Shown here one piece after another: positions 1 through 6,727 of a stretch of DNA of 10,759 nucleotides. Every line of letters starts with the position of its first letter. Position 1 is the first letter of the stretch. The stretch lies in assembly GCA_937927985.1 (NCBI GenBank), contig CALFWH010000099.1:1-10759 (forward strand), read 5' to 3'. Under the pieces are notes generated by a model. The model saw only the letters and a list, made by a program, of their open reading frames with translations, ran no database searches and was not told the DNA's origin. This DNA comes from an uncultured bacterium (GTDB lineage Bacteria; DRYD01). The translations under genes and the position numbers were made by a program.

Positions 1-25
1 ATTATTATATTGAGTTATTTATATA

Positions 26-43
26 CCGCCACTCAACAGGCGG
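26..43 (-). terminator. GC-rich hairpin after the M16 peptidase gene, possible terminator
   Basis: A perfect 5-bp stem (CCGCC at 26-30 with GGCGG at 39-43, loop of 8) stands out in very AT-rich sequence 24 bases beyond the M16 stop codon on the minus strand. This is where a terminator for the ftsY-M16 transcript would be expected. No clean U-tract follows on either strand; on the minus strand the stem is followed by T then ATATAAATA. The same arrangement is seen at 4844-4861. It could be a terminator, a processing site, or a hairpin in front of a promoter for the next gene beyond the window edge. Confidence 0.4.
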
Positions 44-66
44 AAATTAATTATCTTAATTTATCT

Positions 67-1350
67 CTATTGTTCCTTATCGTAAACAGAGATAAAAAAA
101 TTATCCTCAGATATATAGTTATAAAAAACTTCAAATAAATCTTTATAATTCATAGACTCGATTTTACTAAGATAATTATAAGCTTCTTTATAGCTTTTAA
201 AAAGCTCATTTGAACCTATAAGCATCCCCTGATTAGCAGAAGTCTCAAAATTCCAAAAAACACTACTTAAAAAATTCTCCTTCACTATCTCAAAATAACT
301 TACTTCAATATAAGATTTCAGATTTCTTACTATCTGTAAATATTTATCTATAACTTTTTCTACATTACTAGATTCAGTTATCGCACTAAAATATATTATA
401 CCTGGAAAATTGTTAGTAGTATATATATCAAAATTAACCGAATCGACAATTTTAAGCTCATTTTTTAATATCCTGTTAAATATAGAATAATTGGAACTAC
501 CCAAAATATAACTTGCTAAAGAAAAATAATAAGACTTCTCTATACCCTTGTACTCTTGTAATAAAGTAGGAGCCTTATAACAAATCATCAAATAGGTTTT
601 ATTTACATTACCCTTTAATACCATCCTACCTCTATTTAATTCTTCATCATCTATGTAATTAATATTTAAAAATTGCTTATTAACAGATCTATAGCTACTA
701 AATAATTTATCTAGTTTGCTATCTACTCGTTTTAATTCGTGATCAGTAACAATTACAAAAAATGAATTATCTGGAATTTTATAGTAAGAATGAAAATCAA
801 CAATAACCTGCTTATCTATATTTTCTAGAGTTTCTCTATAACCTATTATTGGATACCTTATAGGATTAATAGAATAAAAGTTTTTTAACGTCTCTTCAAA
901 TAATAAAACAAAAGGTTCATCATCTCTCATTTCCATTTCATGAAAAATAATATTTTTTTCAGATTCTATATCTTCTTCTCTAAACAAAGGTTCAAAAACC
1001 ATATCCCACAGTATATCCATAGCTTCATAAATTCTATTAGAAGGTAAATTGATATAGTAAACCGTTTGATCATAAGAAGTATAAGCGTTTAAGTAACCTC
1101 CAAAACTATTTATAATTTTAGAAATATCAGAAGGATAATTTTTTGACCCCCTAAAAACACAGTGTTCTATTAAATGAGAAATACCCTTATATTTTTCATC
1201 CTCATATATCGACCCTACTTTAGTAAAAAAAGCAATAAAAGTTATAGGATTACTAACTTTTTTATATATCACCCTAAAAGGATAATCTAAAACCTTAGTA
1301 TCATTTTCTTGAATATTAATAAAATCCTTAATAATTTTCTTTTTAATCAT
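67..1350 (-). CDS. M16 family zinc metallopeptidase (processing-peptidase-like)
   Basis: A 427-residue protein of the M16B (mitochondrial processing peptidase / PqqL-like) size class. The inverted zinc motif HxxEH is intact as HLIEH at residues 59-63 and is followed by the family's usual RGSKNYP-type turn. About 75 residues downstream, E138 within a SEK..IFHEMEM stretch fits the third zinc ligand. The N-terminal half therefore carries the active site and the C-terminal half would be the second M16 domain. Bacterial members cleave peptides or signal-peptide-like substrates; the substrate here cannot be told. No signal peptide is seen, so it is predicted to be cytoplasmic. The ATG lies only 5 bases after the ftsY stop and no clear Shine-Dalgarno precedes it, so translation probably depends on ftsY. 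It is the last gene of the minus-strand cluster and ends with TAG. Confidence 0.9.
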   Translation of the reverse strand: MIKKKIIKDFINIQENDTKVLDYPFRVIYKKVSNPITFIAFFTKVGSIYEDEKYKGISHLIEHCVFRGSKNYPSDISKIINSFGGYLNAYTSYDQTVYYINLPSNRIYEAMDILWDMVFEPLFREEDIESEKNIIFHEMEMRDDEPFVLLFEETLKNFYSINPIRYPIIGYRETLENIDKQVIVDFHSYYKIPDNSFFVIVTDHELKRVDSKLDKLFSSYRSVNKQFLNINYIDDEELNRGRMVLKGNVNKTYLMICYKAPTLLQEYKGIEKSYYFSLASYILGSSNYSIFNRILKNELKIVDSVNFDIYTTNNFPGIIYFSAITESSNVEKVIDKYLQIVRNLKSYIEVSYFEIVKENFLSSVFWNFETSANQGMLIGSNELFKSYKEAYNYLSKIESMNYKDLFEVFYNYISEDNFFISVYDKEQ

Positions 1351-1355
1351 TGGAC

Positions 1356-2288
1356 TTAATCTTGTAATAAAGCATTAACAAACTCTTTAGGATTAAATGG
1401 TTGAATATCTTCAAGATTTTCTCCAAAAGTTATAAACTTTATAGGTATACCTAAAGTAGAGGTAATAGAGAATATAAAACCAGCTTTAAATGAAGTATCT
1501 AATTTAGTTATAGCTACAGAAGTTAAGTTAATTGCGTCGGTAAATACTTTAGTTTGTTGTATACTATTTTGTCCATAGGTTGCATCAAGTATAAGTATTT
1601 TTTCTTGAGGAAGATCTGGAGAATGTTTTTTTATTACTTTTTCTATTTTTTGAAGTTCCTTCATAAGGTTACTTTTATTATGTAACCTACCTGCAGTATC
1701 TATTATAGCAACATCTATATTTTTAGATATAGCACTATTAATCGTATCATAAGCAACAGCTGCACTATCTGCTCCTATATTTTGCTTGACAATAGGTAAA
1801 GATAATCTATCAGCCCAATGAGATAATTGCTCTATAGCAGCAGCTCTATAAGTATCTCCTGCTCCCAATATTACACTTAAACCCTTATTTTTATAGTAAT
1901 TCGCTAGCTTAGCTATAAAAGAAGTTTTACCAGTTCCATTTACCCCCACAACCATTATAACCAATGGATAACCACTTATTTCATTCCTTAAAGGAAAGTA
2001 TTTCTCATCCCAATAATAAGGAATATCTAATAAAGAAACCAATTCTTTCTCTATTTCCTGCCAAGCACTACTATAATCTTTAGTTTTCAAAGACTTCTGC
2101 ATAACATTGATTATATGTTTTGTAATGTTTACTCCTACATCAGCAACCAACAACCTAGATTCTAAATCCTCCCAAAAATTAGAATCTAAAACAATAGCTT
2201 CTCTTTTCTTTATTAAATCCCTTACATCAGTAAATAATATTTCCTTTGTTTTCTTTAATCCTTCCTTTATTCTATTTATTATACTCAT
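1356..2288 (-). CDS. ftsY: Signal recognition particle receptor FtsY
   Basis: A 310-residue SRP-family GTPase that receives ribosome-nascent-chain/SRP complexes at the inner membrane. An N-domain helical bundle (about residues 1-95) precedes the G domain. Visible motifs are the P-loop GVNGTGKTS (115-123), DTYRAAAIEQL (145-155), DTAGR (197-201), and TKLD (261-264) followed by a diverged SFKAG in place of the usual GTAKGG. The C-terminal GE-LEDIQPF-P-EFV block (289-303) is the classic FtsY ending and separates it from Ffh, as does the lack of an M domain. The acidic N-terminal A domain of E. coli FtsY is missing, as in many bacteria. A good AAGGGAG Shine-Dalgarno lies at 2297-2303 in the 18-base gap after the TSUP gene. 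It is followed by the M16 gene 5 bases on. Confidence 0.96.
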   Translation of the reverse strand: MSIINRIKEGLKKTKEILFTDVRDLIKKREAIVLDSNFWEDLESRLLVADVGVNITKHIINVMQKSLKTKDYSSAWQEIEKELVSLLDIPYYWDEKYFPLRNEISGYPLVIMVVGVNGTGKTSFIAKLANYYKNKGLSVILGAGDTYRAAAIEQLSHWADRLSLPIVKQNIGADSAAVAYDTINSAISKNIDVAIIDTAGRLHNKSNLMKELQKIEKVIKKHSPDLPQEKILILDATYGQNSIQQTKVFTDAINLTSVAITKLDTSFKAGFIFSITSTLGIPIKFITFGENLEDIQPFNPKEFVNALLQD

Positions 2289-2306
2289 AAAAAATACTCC
2301 CTTAAC

Positions 2307-2666
2307 TTATTTACTAAATACCATCTTGAGAGCTATTAAAAATAAAAAAATTCCAAATATCCTTCTAAGAAGATTGCTGTCGATAGATAAAGCTAGTAAG
2401 GAGCCAATATAAGCACCTACAGGAAAAGATAAAATTAACATTAAAGCATATTGTTTATGTACAAACCCATTCTTATAATAATTAATAAAAGCACTAAAAA
2501 CAACTGGTAACAACAACAAAGCTAATGAAGTACCCTGAGCTGTTCTTTGATCCAATCCCATTAAATAAACTAAAGAAGGAATAACAATAACAGCACCACC
2601 TATACCCAACATCCCACTAAAAACTCCCGCTATTAAACCTATTAATAAAACAACTAAAACTCCCAT
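2307..2666 (-). CDS. Half-size TauE/SafE (TSUP, DUF81) family membrane protein
   Basis: A 119-residue, very hydrophobic protein with about four membrane helices. The start (GLIAGVFSGMLGIGGAVIVIP, positions 10-30) is the signature glycine-rich first helix of the TSUP family, and a GTSLA motif follows near residue 45. Family members transport sulfite, sulfoacetate, taurine or other small organic anions. Typical members have two such repeats and about 240-270 residues; this one has a single repeat and ends naturally with TAA, so it would have to work as a homodimer, or it is a shortened remnant. Nothing in the sequence shows the substrate. The ATG overlaps the end of the upstream hemerythrin-like gene by 13 bases, so the two are co-transcribed and probably translationally coupled. 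Confidence 0.85.
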   Translation of the reverse strand: MGVLVVLLIGLIAGVFSGMLGIGGAVIVIPSLVYLMGLDQRTAQGTSLALLLLPVVFSAFINYYKNGFVHKQYALMLILSFPVGAYIGSLLALSIDSNLLRRIFGIFLFLIALKMVFSK

Positions 2667-3448
2667 TCCTTTATACTTTTCATTAATTCAATTTTCAAAT
2701 CCTTCTTAATATCAAACTCTAAAATTTCCTCTAAAAACTTATAAAAAATGTTTTTTTCTCTTAATCCATGATGAATCCAAAAATTCTTAAAATAAAAATA
2801 ACTATCCTGTAATTTAAAAAAATAATCATAATTAATCGAAGCTTTAGATAAACTATCCTCTATATCTGCAGATATCTTTTTTAACATTTTATGCTCGTAT
2901 ATAAATTGTTTATAATCTCCACCTTTTGGTACCCCATATTTAGATATGGATTTTATATAAAAAGGCTCTATAATAGTATCCTCTATATAAGAATGTTTAT
3001 CAATATACTTTATTAAATTCTGCCAGTTTTTATAAGCTTTATTTAAATCATTCTCAAATAAACTCTTAAAATGCTCTTCAAAATACTTATAAATATAATT
3101 ATGTACGAATTCATTTAAATCTACTAAATTAAAAGAATCCAAATCTTGAAAATTAATCTCGTTTATATTAATGTTTTTCAAGAGAGAATTTTTTATACTT
3201 CGTAAAGAAAAAAGCAAAATATCAACTTCAAAATCCAATCCTATTTTCTTATTATCATAGTACTTTATAACATTGTTTAAGTAAATTCCCAATTGATTAT
3301 TCTCTTGATTACAAACAAAAAAGAAATCATCATTATTTAAAAATTTTTCTATTTCCAATATAGCAATTGAATATTGTTTTTTTTCAACTAGATCAATTAT
3401 AAAAGAGATTTTTTTCAAAATGTCGATATATCTTTTATTTTTATTCAC
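2654..3448 (-). CDS. Probable hemerythrin-like (HHE) four-helix protein with a helical N-terminal region
   Basis: A 264-residue, largely helical, Lys/Asn-rich soluble protein with no signal peptide. The first 110 or so residues match nothing I recognise. The second part shows, in order, a helix with H126, H152-x3-E156 followed by a downstream Pro, E185-H186, and H227-x3-E231 followed by NIFYKFLEEIL. This order (H, HxxxE, EH, HxxxE with an aromatic/Leu tail) is the ligand pattern of hemerythrin-like domains, which bind a di-iron centre and sense or carry O2, NO or iron. The assignment is by motif only and helix spacings are a little irregular. It starts with GTG, whose bases overlap the TGA of the upstream CNB gene (GTGA), which favours translational coupling and a joint function. 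It ends with TAG inside the TSUP gene start. Confidence 0.6.
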   Translation of the reverse strand: MNKNKRYIDILKKISFIIDLVEKKQYSIAILEIEKFLNNDDFFFVCNQENNQLGIYLNNVIKYYDNKKIGLDFEVDILLFSLRSIKNSLLKNININEINFQDLDSFNLVDLNEFVHNYIYKYFEEHFKSLFENDLNKAYKNWQNLIKYIDKHSYIEDTIIEPFYIKSISKYGVPKGGDYKQFIYEHKMLKKISADIEDSLSKASINYDYFFKLQDSYFYFKNFWIHHGLREKNIFYKFLEEILEFDIKKDLKIELMKSIKEWEF

Positions 3449-3885
3449 TTTTCTTTTAGTATGTGCTCAACTATTCTTTGCCTAGCAGATTTTAATCTAT
3501 TAGAAACAATTGAAAACATACTTTTGTAAATATTGCATTCTATTTCTTTATATTCATTAAATAAATTCCTTAGTTTTTCAGCATCAATAGATATGGTTAC
3601 AGTATCTTTAACAGTATCAACAGAAAAACTCCATGTATAAGGATATATCAACCAAGACCATCCAATAACCTCACCACTACCTAAAACCTGTAAAACTATG
3701 TCCATATATTTTACCTCTACTAATCCATTTACTATAATAAAAAAACTATCAGCAAAAAATCCCTCGTTAATTATTCTTGTATTCTTAGGAAAAGTTTTTA
3801 TAGAAGAAATCTCTAGAATAAGATTTATATATTCCTCTTTCCAATTATGAAAAAAATAGTGATTTTTAATAAAATCTATTATCAT
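3445..3885 (-). CDS. Cyclic-nucleotide-binding-domain (Crp-fold) protein lacking a DNA-binding domain
   Basis: A 146-residue protein consisting only of a cNMP-binding beta-roll and its C-helix. Residues 32-58 show the roll core with EGFFADSFFIIVNGLVEV (41-58). Residues 71-83 hold GEVIGWSWLIYPY in the place of the phosphate-binding cassette, a variant I know from a Crp-like subfamily with GWSWL-type cassettes. That cassette lacks the canonical GE-AL-x-RxA arginine, so a normal cAMP ligand is doubtful. The C-terminal helix (NRLKSARQRIVEHIL, 129-143) resembles the Crp dimerisation helix, but the protein stops before any helix-turn-helix. It is likely a ligand- or redox-responsive regulatory subunit acting on a partner; the coupled hemerythrin-like gene is the obvious candidate (inference). 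Its ATG overlaps the upstream stop as ATGA and its own TGA overlaps the next GTG. Confidence 0.82.
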   Translation of the reverse strand: MIIDFIKNHYFFHNWKEEYINLILEISSIKTFPKNTRIINEGFFADSFFIIVNGLVEVKYMDIVLQVLGSGEVIGWSWLIYPYTWSFSVDTVKDTVTISIDAEKLRNLFNEYKEIECNIYKSMFSIVSNRLKSARQRIVEHILKEK

Positions 3886-4502
3886 TTATTTTGAGTATCT
3901 TTGGTTATAAAATCGTGTCTACCCCATATATCTATGTAATATATATAATAAGTTTGTTTACCTAAATTATCATAAAATACCAAAGAAACAAAAGCTCCTT
4001 TTTTGTAAGTAGCAAAATAAACATCTTTTAAAACAACTCTAAGTATATTTTCACTTGTTAAGAATCCTCCTATAATCTCTTTACCTGTAGCTGTTTCATA
4101 TATTTTCCAGTAAATATCACCCTGTTTTTTGTATATTATGAATATACCATAAATATTTACATATCCCCAAAATTCTTTAACATTTTTGCTAACTAAAAAT
4201 CTATTATTGTCCCATCCTTCATCTAAATTCCAAATAATTAACTCTTTATTTTGATTAGTATTATCTATATATAATCTATAGTTGTTTGACACTCCTTGAT
4301 ATTCGTAATTAAGATCAATAAATTTTTGTTCATTACCATACTTAGCTTTTATATAGTCAAGTTTTTTGTACACAGATTCATATTCTTTTTCAATATTGGC
4401 GGAAGAAAATGTAGACAAAAAGATAATGTATACCAATGAAAAAAATATGAATAAAAAAAATTTAAATTTTTGTATATTAAGAATGTACACTGGTAGTATC
4501 AA
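3882..4502 (-). CDS. Probable exported or membrane-anchored protein of unknown function
   Basis: I do not recognise this 206-residue protein. Basic residues (QKFKF) are followed by a long hydrophobic stretch (about 15-33) ending in TFSSA, which looks like a signal peptide or an N-terminal anchor. The rest is rich in Tyr, aromatic and charged residues (for example YIYYIDIWGRHDF near the C-terminus) and alternates in a way that suggests beta strands, so an extracytoplasmic beta-rich domain is plausible. No cysteines or catalytic motifs stand out. The ATG at 4502 overlaps the cutA end by 26 bases; an in-frame GTG four codons later would shorten the overlap and keep the signal peptide, so the exact start is uncertain. 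It ends in TGA overlapping the ATG of the CNB gene. Confidence 0.7.
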   Translation of the reverse strand: MILPVYILNIQKFKFFLFIFFSLVYIIFLSTFSSANIEKEYESVYKKLDYIKAKYGNEQKFIDLNYEYQGVSNNYRLYIDNTNQNKELIIWNLDEGWDNNRFLVSKNVKEFWGYVNIYGIFIIYKKQGDIYWKIYETATGKEIIGGFLTSENILRVVLKDVYFATYKKGAFVSLVFYDNLGKQTYYIYYIDIWGRHDFITKDTQNK

Positions 4503-4818
4503 TCATCCATTGTAGATATTCTACATTACCAGATTTTATACTCCAAGATATTATCTCAGGCACGGTATAGGAATGATAATTTTTAACTATTTCTTCCAAT
4601 TTTTCTAAATTCTCTTCTATTGTTTTTATTATTAACAATACTTCATTAGACTCTTCTACTTTTTCTTGCCAATAATAGATTGATTTAATATTAGGGACTA
4701 TATTAACACAAGCTGCTACTTTGTTATTAACTAATATTCTTGCTATCTTTTCTGCTTCTTGGATATTAGGACATGTTATATAAAGCACTCTGAAGTTATT
4801 ATTTTCAACATTTCTCAT
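4477..4818 (-). CDS. cutA: CutA1 family divalent-cation tolerance protein
   Basis: A 113-residue protein of normal CutA1 length. Family hallmarks are visible: an early VLYITCPN strand (11-18), the KVAACVNI block (33-40), SIYYWQ (46-51), the EVLLIIKT strand (59-66), YHSYTVPEII (81-90), and Y101 with W104 near the end. CutA1 proteins are small, very stable trimers with a ferredoxin-like fold; they are linked genetically to copper/divalent metal tolerance in E. coli, but their biochemical role is unsettled. This is the first gene of the minus-strand cluster ending with the M16 peptidase, and the following exported-protein gene starts inside its 3' end. The hairpin and ATATAAATA element at 4834-4861 lie just upstream and may include its promoter. 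Confidence 0.93.
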   Translation of the reverse strand: MRNVENNNFRVLYITCPNIQEAEKIARILVNNKVAACVNIVPNIKSIYYWQEKVEESNEVLLIIKTIEENLEKLEEIVKNYHSYTVPEIISWSIKSGNVEYLQWMIDTTSVHS

Positions 4819-4843
4819 CTTGCCTATCTCTAGTATTTATATT

Positions 4844-4861
4844 CCGCTTAAAATAAAGCGG
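4844..4861 (-). terminator. GC-rich hairpin between rpmI and cutA, possible terminator
   Basis: A perfect 6-bp stem (CCGCTT at 4844-4849 with AAGCGG at 4856-4861, loop of 6) lies 20 bases after the rpmI stop on the minus strand. As with the hairpin at 26-43, no proper U-tract follows; instead the minus strand reads GCGG, A, then ATATAAATA. It may end the rpmI transcript, and the ATATAAATA part may serve as a -10-like element for cutA, whose ATG is 25 bases downstream of the hairpin. Confidence 0.4.
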
Positions 4862-4881
4862 TAATAAATAATTTTATATGG

Positions 4882-5094
4882 CTATTTAGGTAAGATATTA
4901 ACTAAATTTTTATAAGCATATTTAGGTATTTCAACGTAAAGCTTTTGTCTTCTTTTAGTAGCTTTACTTTTTTTCCTTCTTAAGTGGCCACAACCAGTAT
5001 TTGTTTGCTTATGAAGTATCCTTCCTGAACCAGTTATTTTAAACCTCTTTACTAAAGCTTTTTTAGTTTTTAGCTTGTTTTTTTTATTTTTCAT
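4882..5094 (-). CDS. rpmI: 50S ribosomal protein bL35
   Basis: A 70-residue, highly basic protein. The core AxVKRFKITGSGRILHKQ matches the L35 signature (A-KRFK-TG-GK--R), and a GHLRRKKS-ATKRR stretch matches the family's SHLLTKKS-KRKR segment. bL35 is a small protein of the large ribosomal subunit. Length is a few residues above the usual 64-66, with extra Lys/Asn at the start. A strong Shine-Dalgarno GAAGGGAG sits at 5105-5112. In most bacteria rpmI stands in infC-rpmI-rplT; here neither neighbour is infC or rplT, so the gene is on its own between dapF and cutA. The 83-base gap upstream probably contains its own promoter, and a hairpin follows the gene. Confidence 0.94.
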   Translation of the reverse strand: MKNKKNKLKTKKALVKRFKITGSGRILHKQTNTGCGHLRRKKSKATKRRQKLYVEIPKYAYKNLVNILPK

Positions 5095-5109
5095 CTTAAT
5101 ATTACTCCC

Positions 5110-5130
5110 TTCTGTTATTCTTCTGTTATT
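5110..5130. repeat. 11-bp tandem duplication in the rpmI leader
   Basis: TTCTGTTATTC (5110-5120) is followed directly by a second copy that matches in 10 of 11 bases (5121-5131, last base T). On the minus strand this gives two GAATAACAGAA units in the rpmI leader, the downstream one merging into the Shine-Dalgarno. It is most likely a small replication-slippage duplication; a regulatory role is possible but unsupported. Confidence 0.6.
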
Positions 5131-5177
5131 TTAAAAATAGTTTTTAGTTTATTACCCTTATCGTTTATTTCTATATT

Positions 5178-5942
5178 TTATAAAAAAAATCCTTTTTGAT
5201 TATCCACAAATGAAGGATTAGTCCAAAGCCAGTAAGTTTGATTATTAACAGTAATTTTTAAACTACCCCCCATTGAATAGATTACCAAATCATCGTTAAT
5301 TTTATTAGATAGGTAATTATTATAAACATAAGCACAAGCAATTGTACCACTTCCACAAGAATAAGTAAATCCTACTCCCCTTTCAAAAGTATACATAAAG
5401 ATCTTGTAAATATCAAAAACATGTACATTTAATTTTCTATCAAAATTATTATAAATATCTTTTGCTAAGTTAATAGATTTATCTTTATCAAAATTTTCAA
5501 CAATTACTACTAAATGAGGGTTAGGTAAACTCAATTCATAACATTTTAAACTACAACATTTTTCATAACTTTTTAAACTCACTTGAATGTTAGACATATC
5601 AAATCCAACTAAAATATTATCATTTATTGCTTTAGAATAAAAAACATCTTTCCTGTAAAAGCTATTAATAAATCTCAAATCCTTTAAACTAGTAAGATTG
5701 AAAACAAAAAGAGATAAACAAGCTAATCCATTACCAGAAACCTCAGCTCTACTGCCATCTATATTAAATAGATCAAAAAAAACTAAGTCTTCCTTAATAT
5801 CATCAATAAAAATGATCCCATCTATTTCAATTTTTTGTCTTAAGTAAGGAGTATGATCTTTTAAACTTTCTTTCAAACGATTCTTTGTTTTGTCATAGAT
5901 TACAAGAAATTTATTATCATTCGATTTTAAAATTTTTTGCAT
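5178..5942 (-). CDS. dapF: Diaminopimelate epimerase homologue (DapF-like) with Cys-to-Ser change at the first active-site position
   Basis: A 254-residue protein with the two-lobed DapF fold signature. DapF interconverts LL- and meso-diaminopimelate for lysine and peptidoglycan synthesis. Conserved pieces are NIDGSRAE (60-67), GNG (70-72), PNPHLV (140-145), ERGVG (187-191), and SCGSGTIACAY (195-205) with the second active-site cysteine C196. The first active-site cysteine, normally in the sequence CGNG, is S69 here (codon TCT at 5738-5736). The N-terminal HGxGND motif is also eroded (SNDNKFLV, 7-14), keeping only the Asn. Known Cys-to-Ser mutants of DapF racemise poorly, so this could be a weak epimerase, a relative with another substrate, or a decaying gene, although the frame is intact. 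The start lies one base after the yhhQ stop, so the two form an operon. Confidence 0.85.
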   Translation of the reverse strand: MQKILKSNDNKFLVIYDKTKNRLKESLKDHTPYLRQKIEIDGIIFIDDIKEDLVFFDLFNIDGSRAEVSGNGLACLSLFVFNLTSLKDLRFINSFYRKDVFYSKAINDNILVGFDMSNIQVSLKSYEKCCSLKCYELSLPNPHLVVIVENFDKDKSINLAKDIYNNFDRKLNVHVFDIYKIFMYTFERGVGFTYSCGSGTIACAYVYNNYLSNKINDDLVIYSMGGSLKITVNNQTYWLWTNPSFVDNQKGFFL

Positions 5943-5943
5943 T

Positions 5944-6633
5944 TTAGTCAGTTATTTTTATAGCAAACGGATTAAAATTAGTATTATAATCGTATACATC
6001 AATTCCTTCAATTTTCTTTATTTTGTATATAATTATTATTGTTAATGGACTAAGTAAAAACTCAACACCCACTTTATAAAAGTAACCAGTTAGTATATAA
6101 TTAAGCAAAGTTTTAAAATCAATTATACCAATAAAAGCAATCGTACAAAATAAAGTAGTATCAACTAATTGTCCTATAATAGTAGAAAGTATAATTCTAT
6201 TCCACAAATACTGACCTTTGTTCATTATTTTCATTTTGGATAAAACAAAAGAATTAGCAAATTCTCCCCAAAAATATCCTACAATTCCAGCTAAAGCTAT
6301 TCTTACAGATATAGAAAAGATCTTTTCAAAATTTTCTTGTCCTACTGAATTGTTCCAACTTTGCTCAGGAGGTAAAATTAAAACTAAATAAAGTAAAAAA
6401 TTAAAAATAATTAAGCAAATAAAACCTATCCATATAATTTTTCTAGTTTTTTTATATCCATAAACCTCTGTAAATATATCAGCGAATATATAAGAAATTG
6501 GGAAAATTAAAGCTCCTCCATCAAAAACTAATCTCATACCCCATACATAAATTTCAAAAACCTTAATAGTAACAACGTTGGATATAACTACAACCATAAC
6601 AAAAAAACCTACCAAAAACTCGTATAATTTCAT
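5944..6633 (-). CDS. yhhQ: Queuosine precursor transporter, YhhQ/YpdP family (DUF165/VUT family)
   Basis: A 229-residue polytopic membrane protein with about six helices. Family motifs are SNVVTIK near the first helix (18-24), a conserved block at 44-64 with FPISY, ADIFTEVYG and KKTR, GEFANSFVLSKMK (123-135), an LWNR stretch, and STIIGQLVDTTLF (150-162). E. coli YhhQ imports the queuosine precursors preQ0/preQ1 for tRNA wobble modification. Reduced or scavenging bacteria often keep such transporters in place of full synthesis; no queuosine synthesis gene is in this window. The start at 6633 follows a 94-base gap after infA that contains inverted repeats. No strong Shine-Dalgarno is seen. It is followed directly by dapF. 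Confidence 0.93.
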   Translation of the reverse strand: MKLYEFLVGFFVMVVVISNVVTIKVFEIYVWGMRLVFDGGALIFPISYIFADIFTEVYGYKKTRKIIWIGFICLIIFNFLLYLVLILPPEQSWNNSVGQENFEKIFSISVRIALAGIVGYFWGEFANSFVLSKMKIMNKGQYLWNRIILSTIIGQLVDTTLFCTIAFIGIIDFKTLLNYILTGYFYKVGVEFLLSPLTIIIIYKIKKIEGIDVYDYNTNFNPFAIKITD

Positions 6634-6661
6634 AATCAGATTGTTCTTGAAACTAGCTAAA

Positions 6662-6687
6662 GATCAACTTGATTAATTTTTGATCAA
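6662..6687. repeat. Clustered palindromes ATCAA/TTGAT between infA and yhhQ
   Basis: Two palindromes lie within 25 bases: ATCAAcTTGAT (6663-6673) and TTGATCAA (6680-6687). GATCAA (6662-6667) can also pair with TTGATC (6680-6685) as a 6-bp stem with a 12-base loop. The spot lies just after infA and just before yhhQ on the minus strand. It could be an operator for the yhhQ-dapF unit or a weak terminator for infA. In such AT-rich sequence chance is possible. Confidence 0.35.
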
Positions 6688-6727
6688 TTTAGATTATTTT
6701 TAATGAATCTTATTTTTATAAATTTTC

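Noticed and set aside
2107..2412. Plus-strand open frame of 101 codons
   Set aside because: It lies opposite the ftsY start and the TSUP gene end, both well supported, and its translation resembles no protein family.
6663..6720. Intrinsic terminator for infA
   Set aside because: The candidate stems are 5-6 bp, A/T-rich and not followed by a clear U-tract, so only the palindromes are listed.
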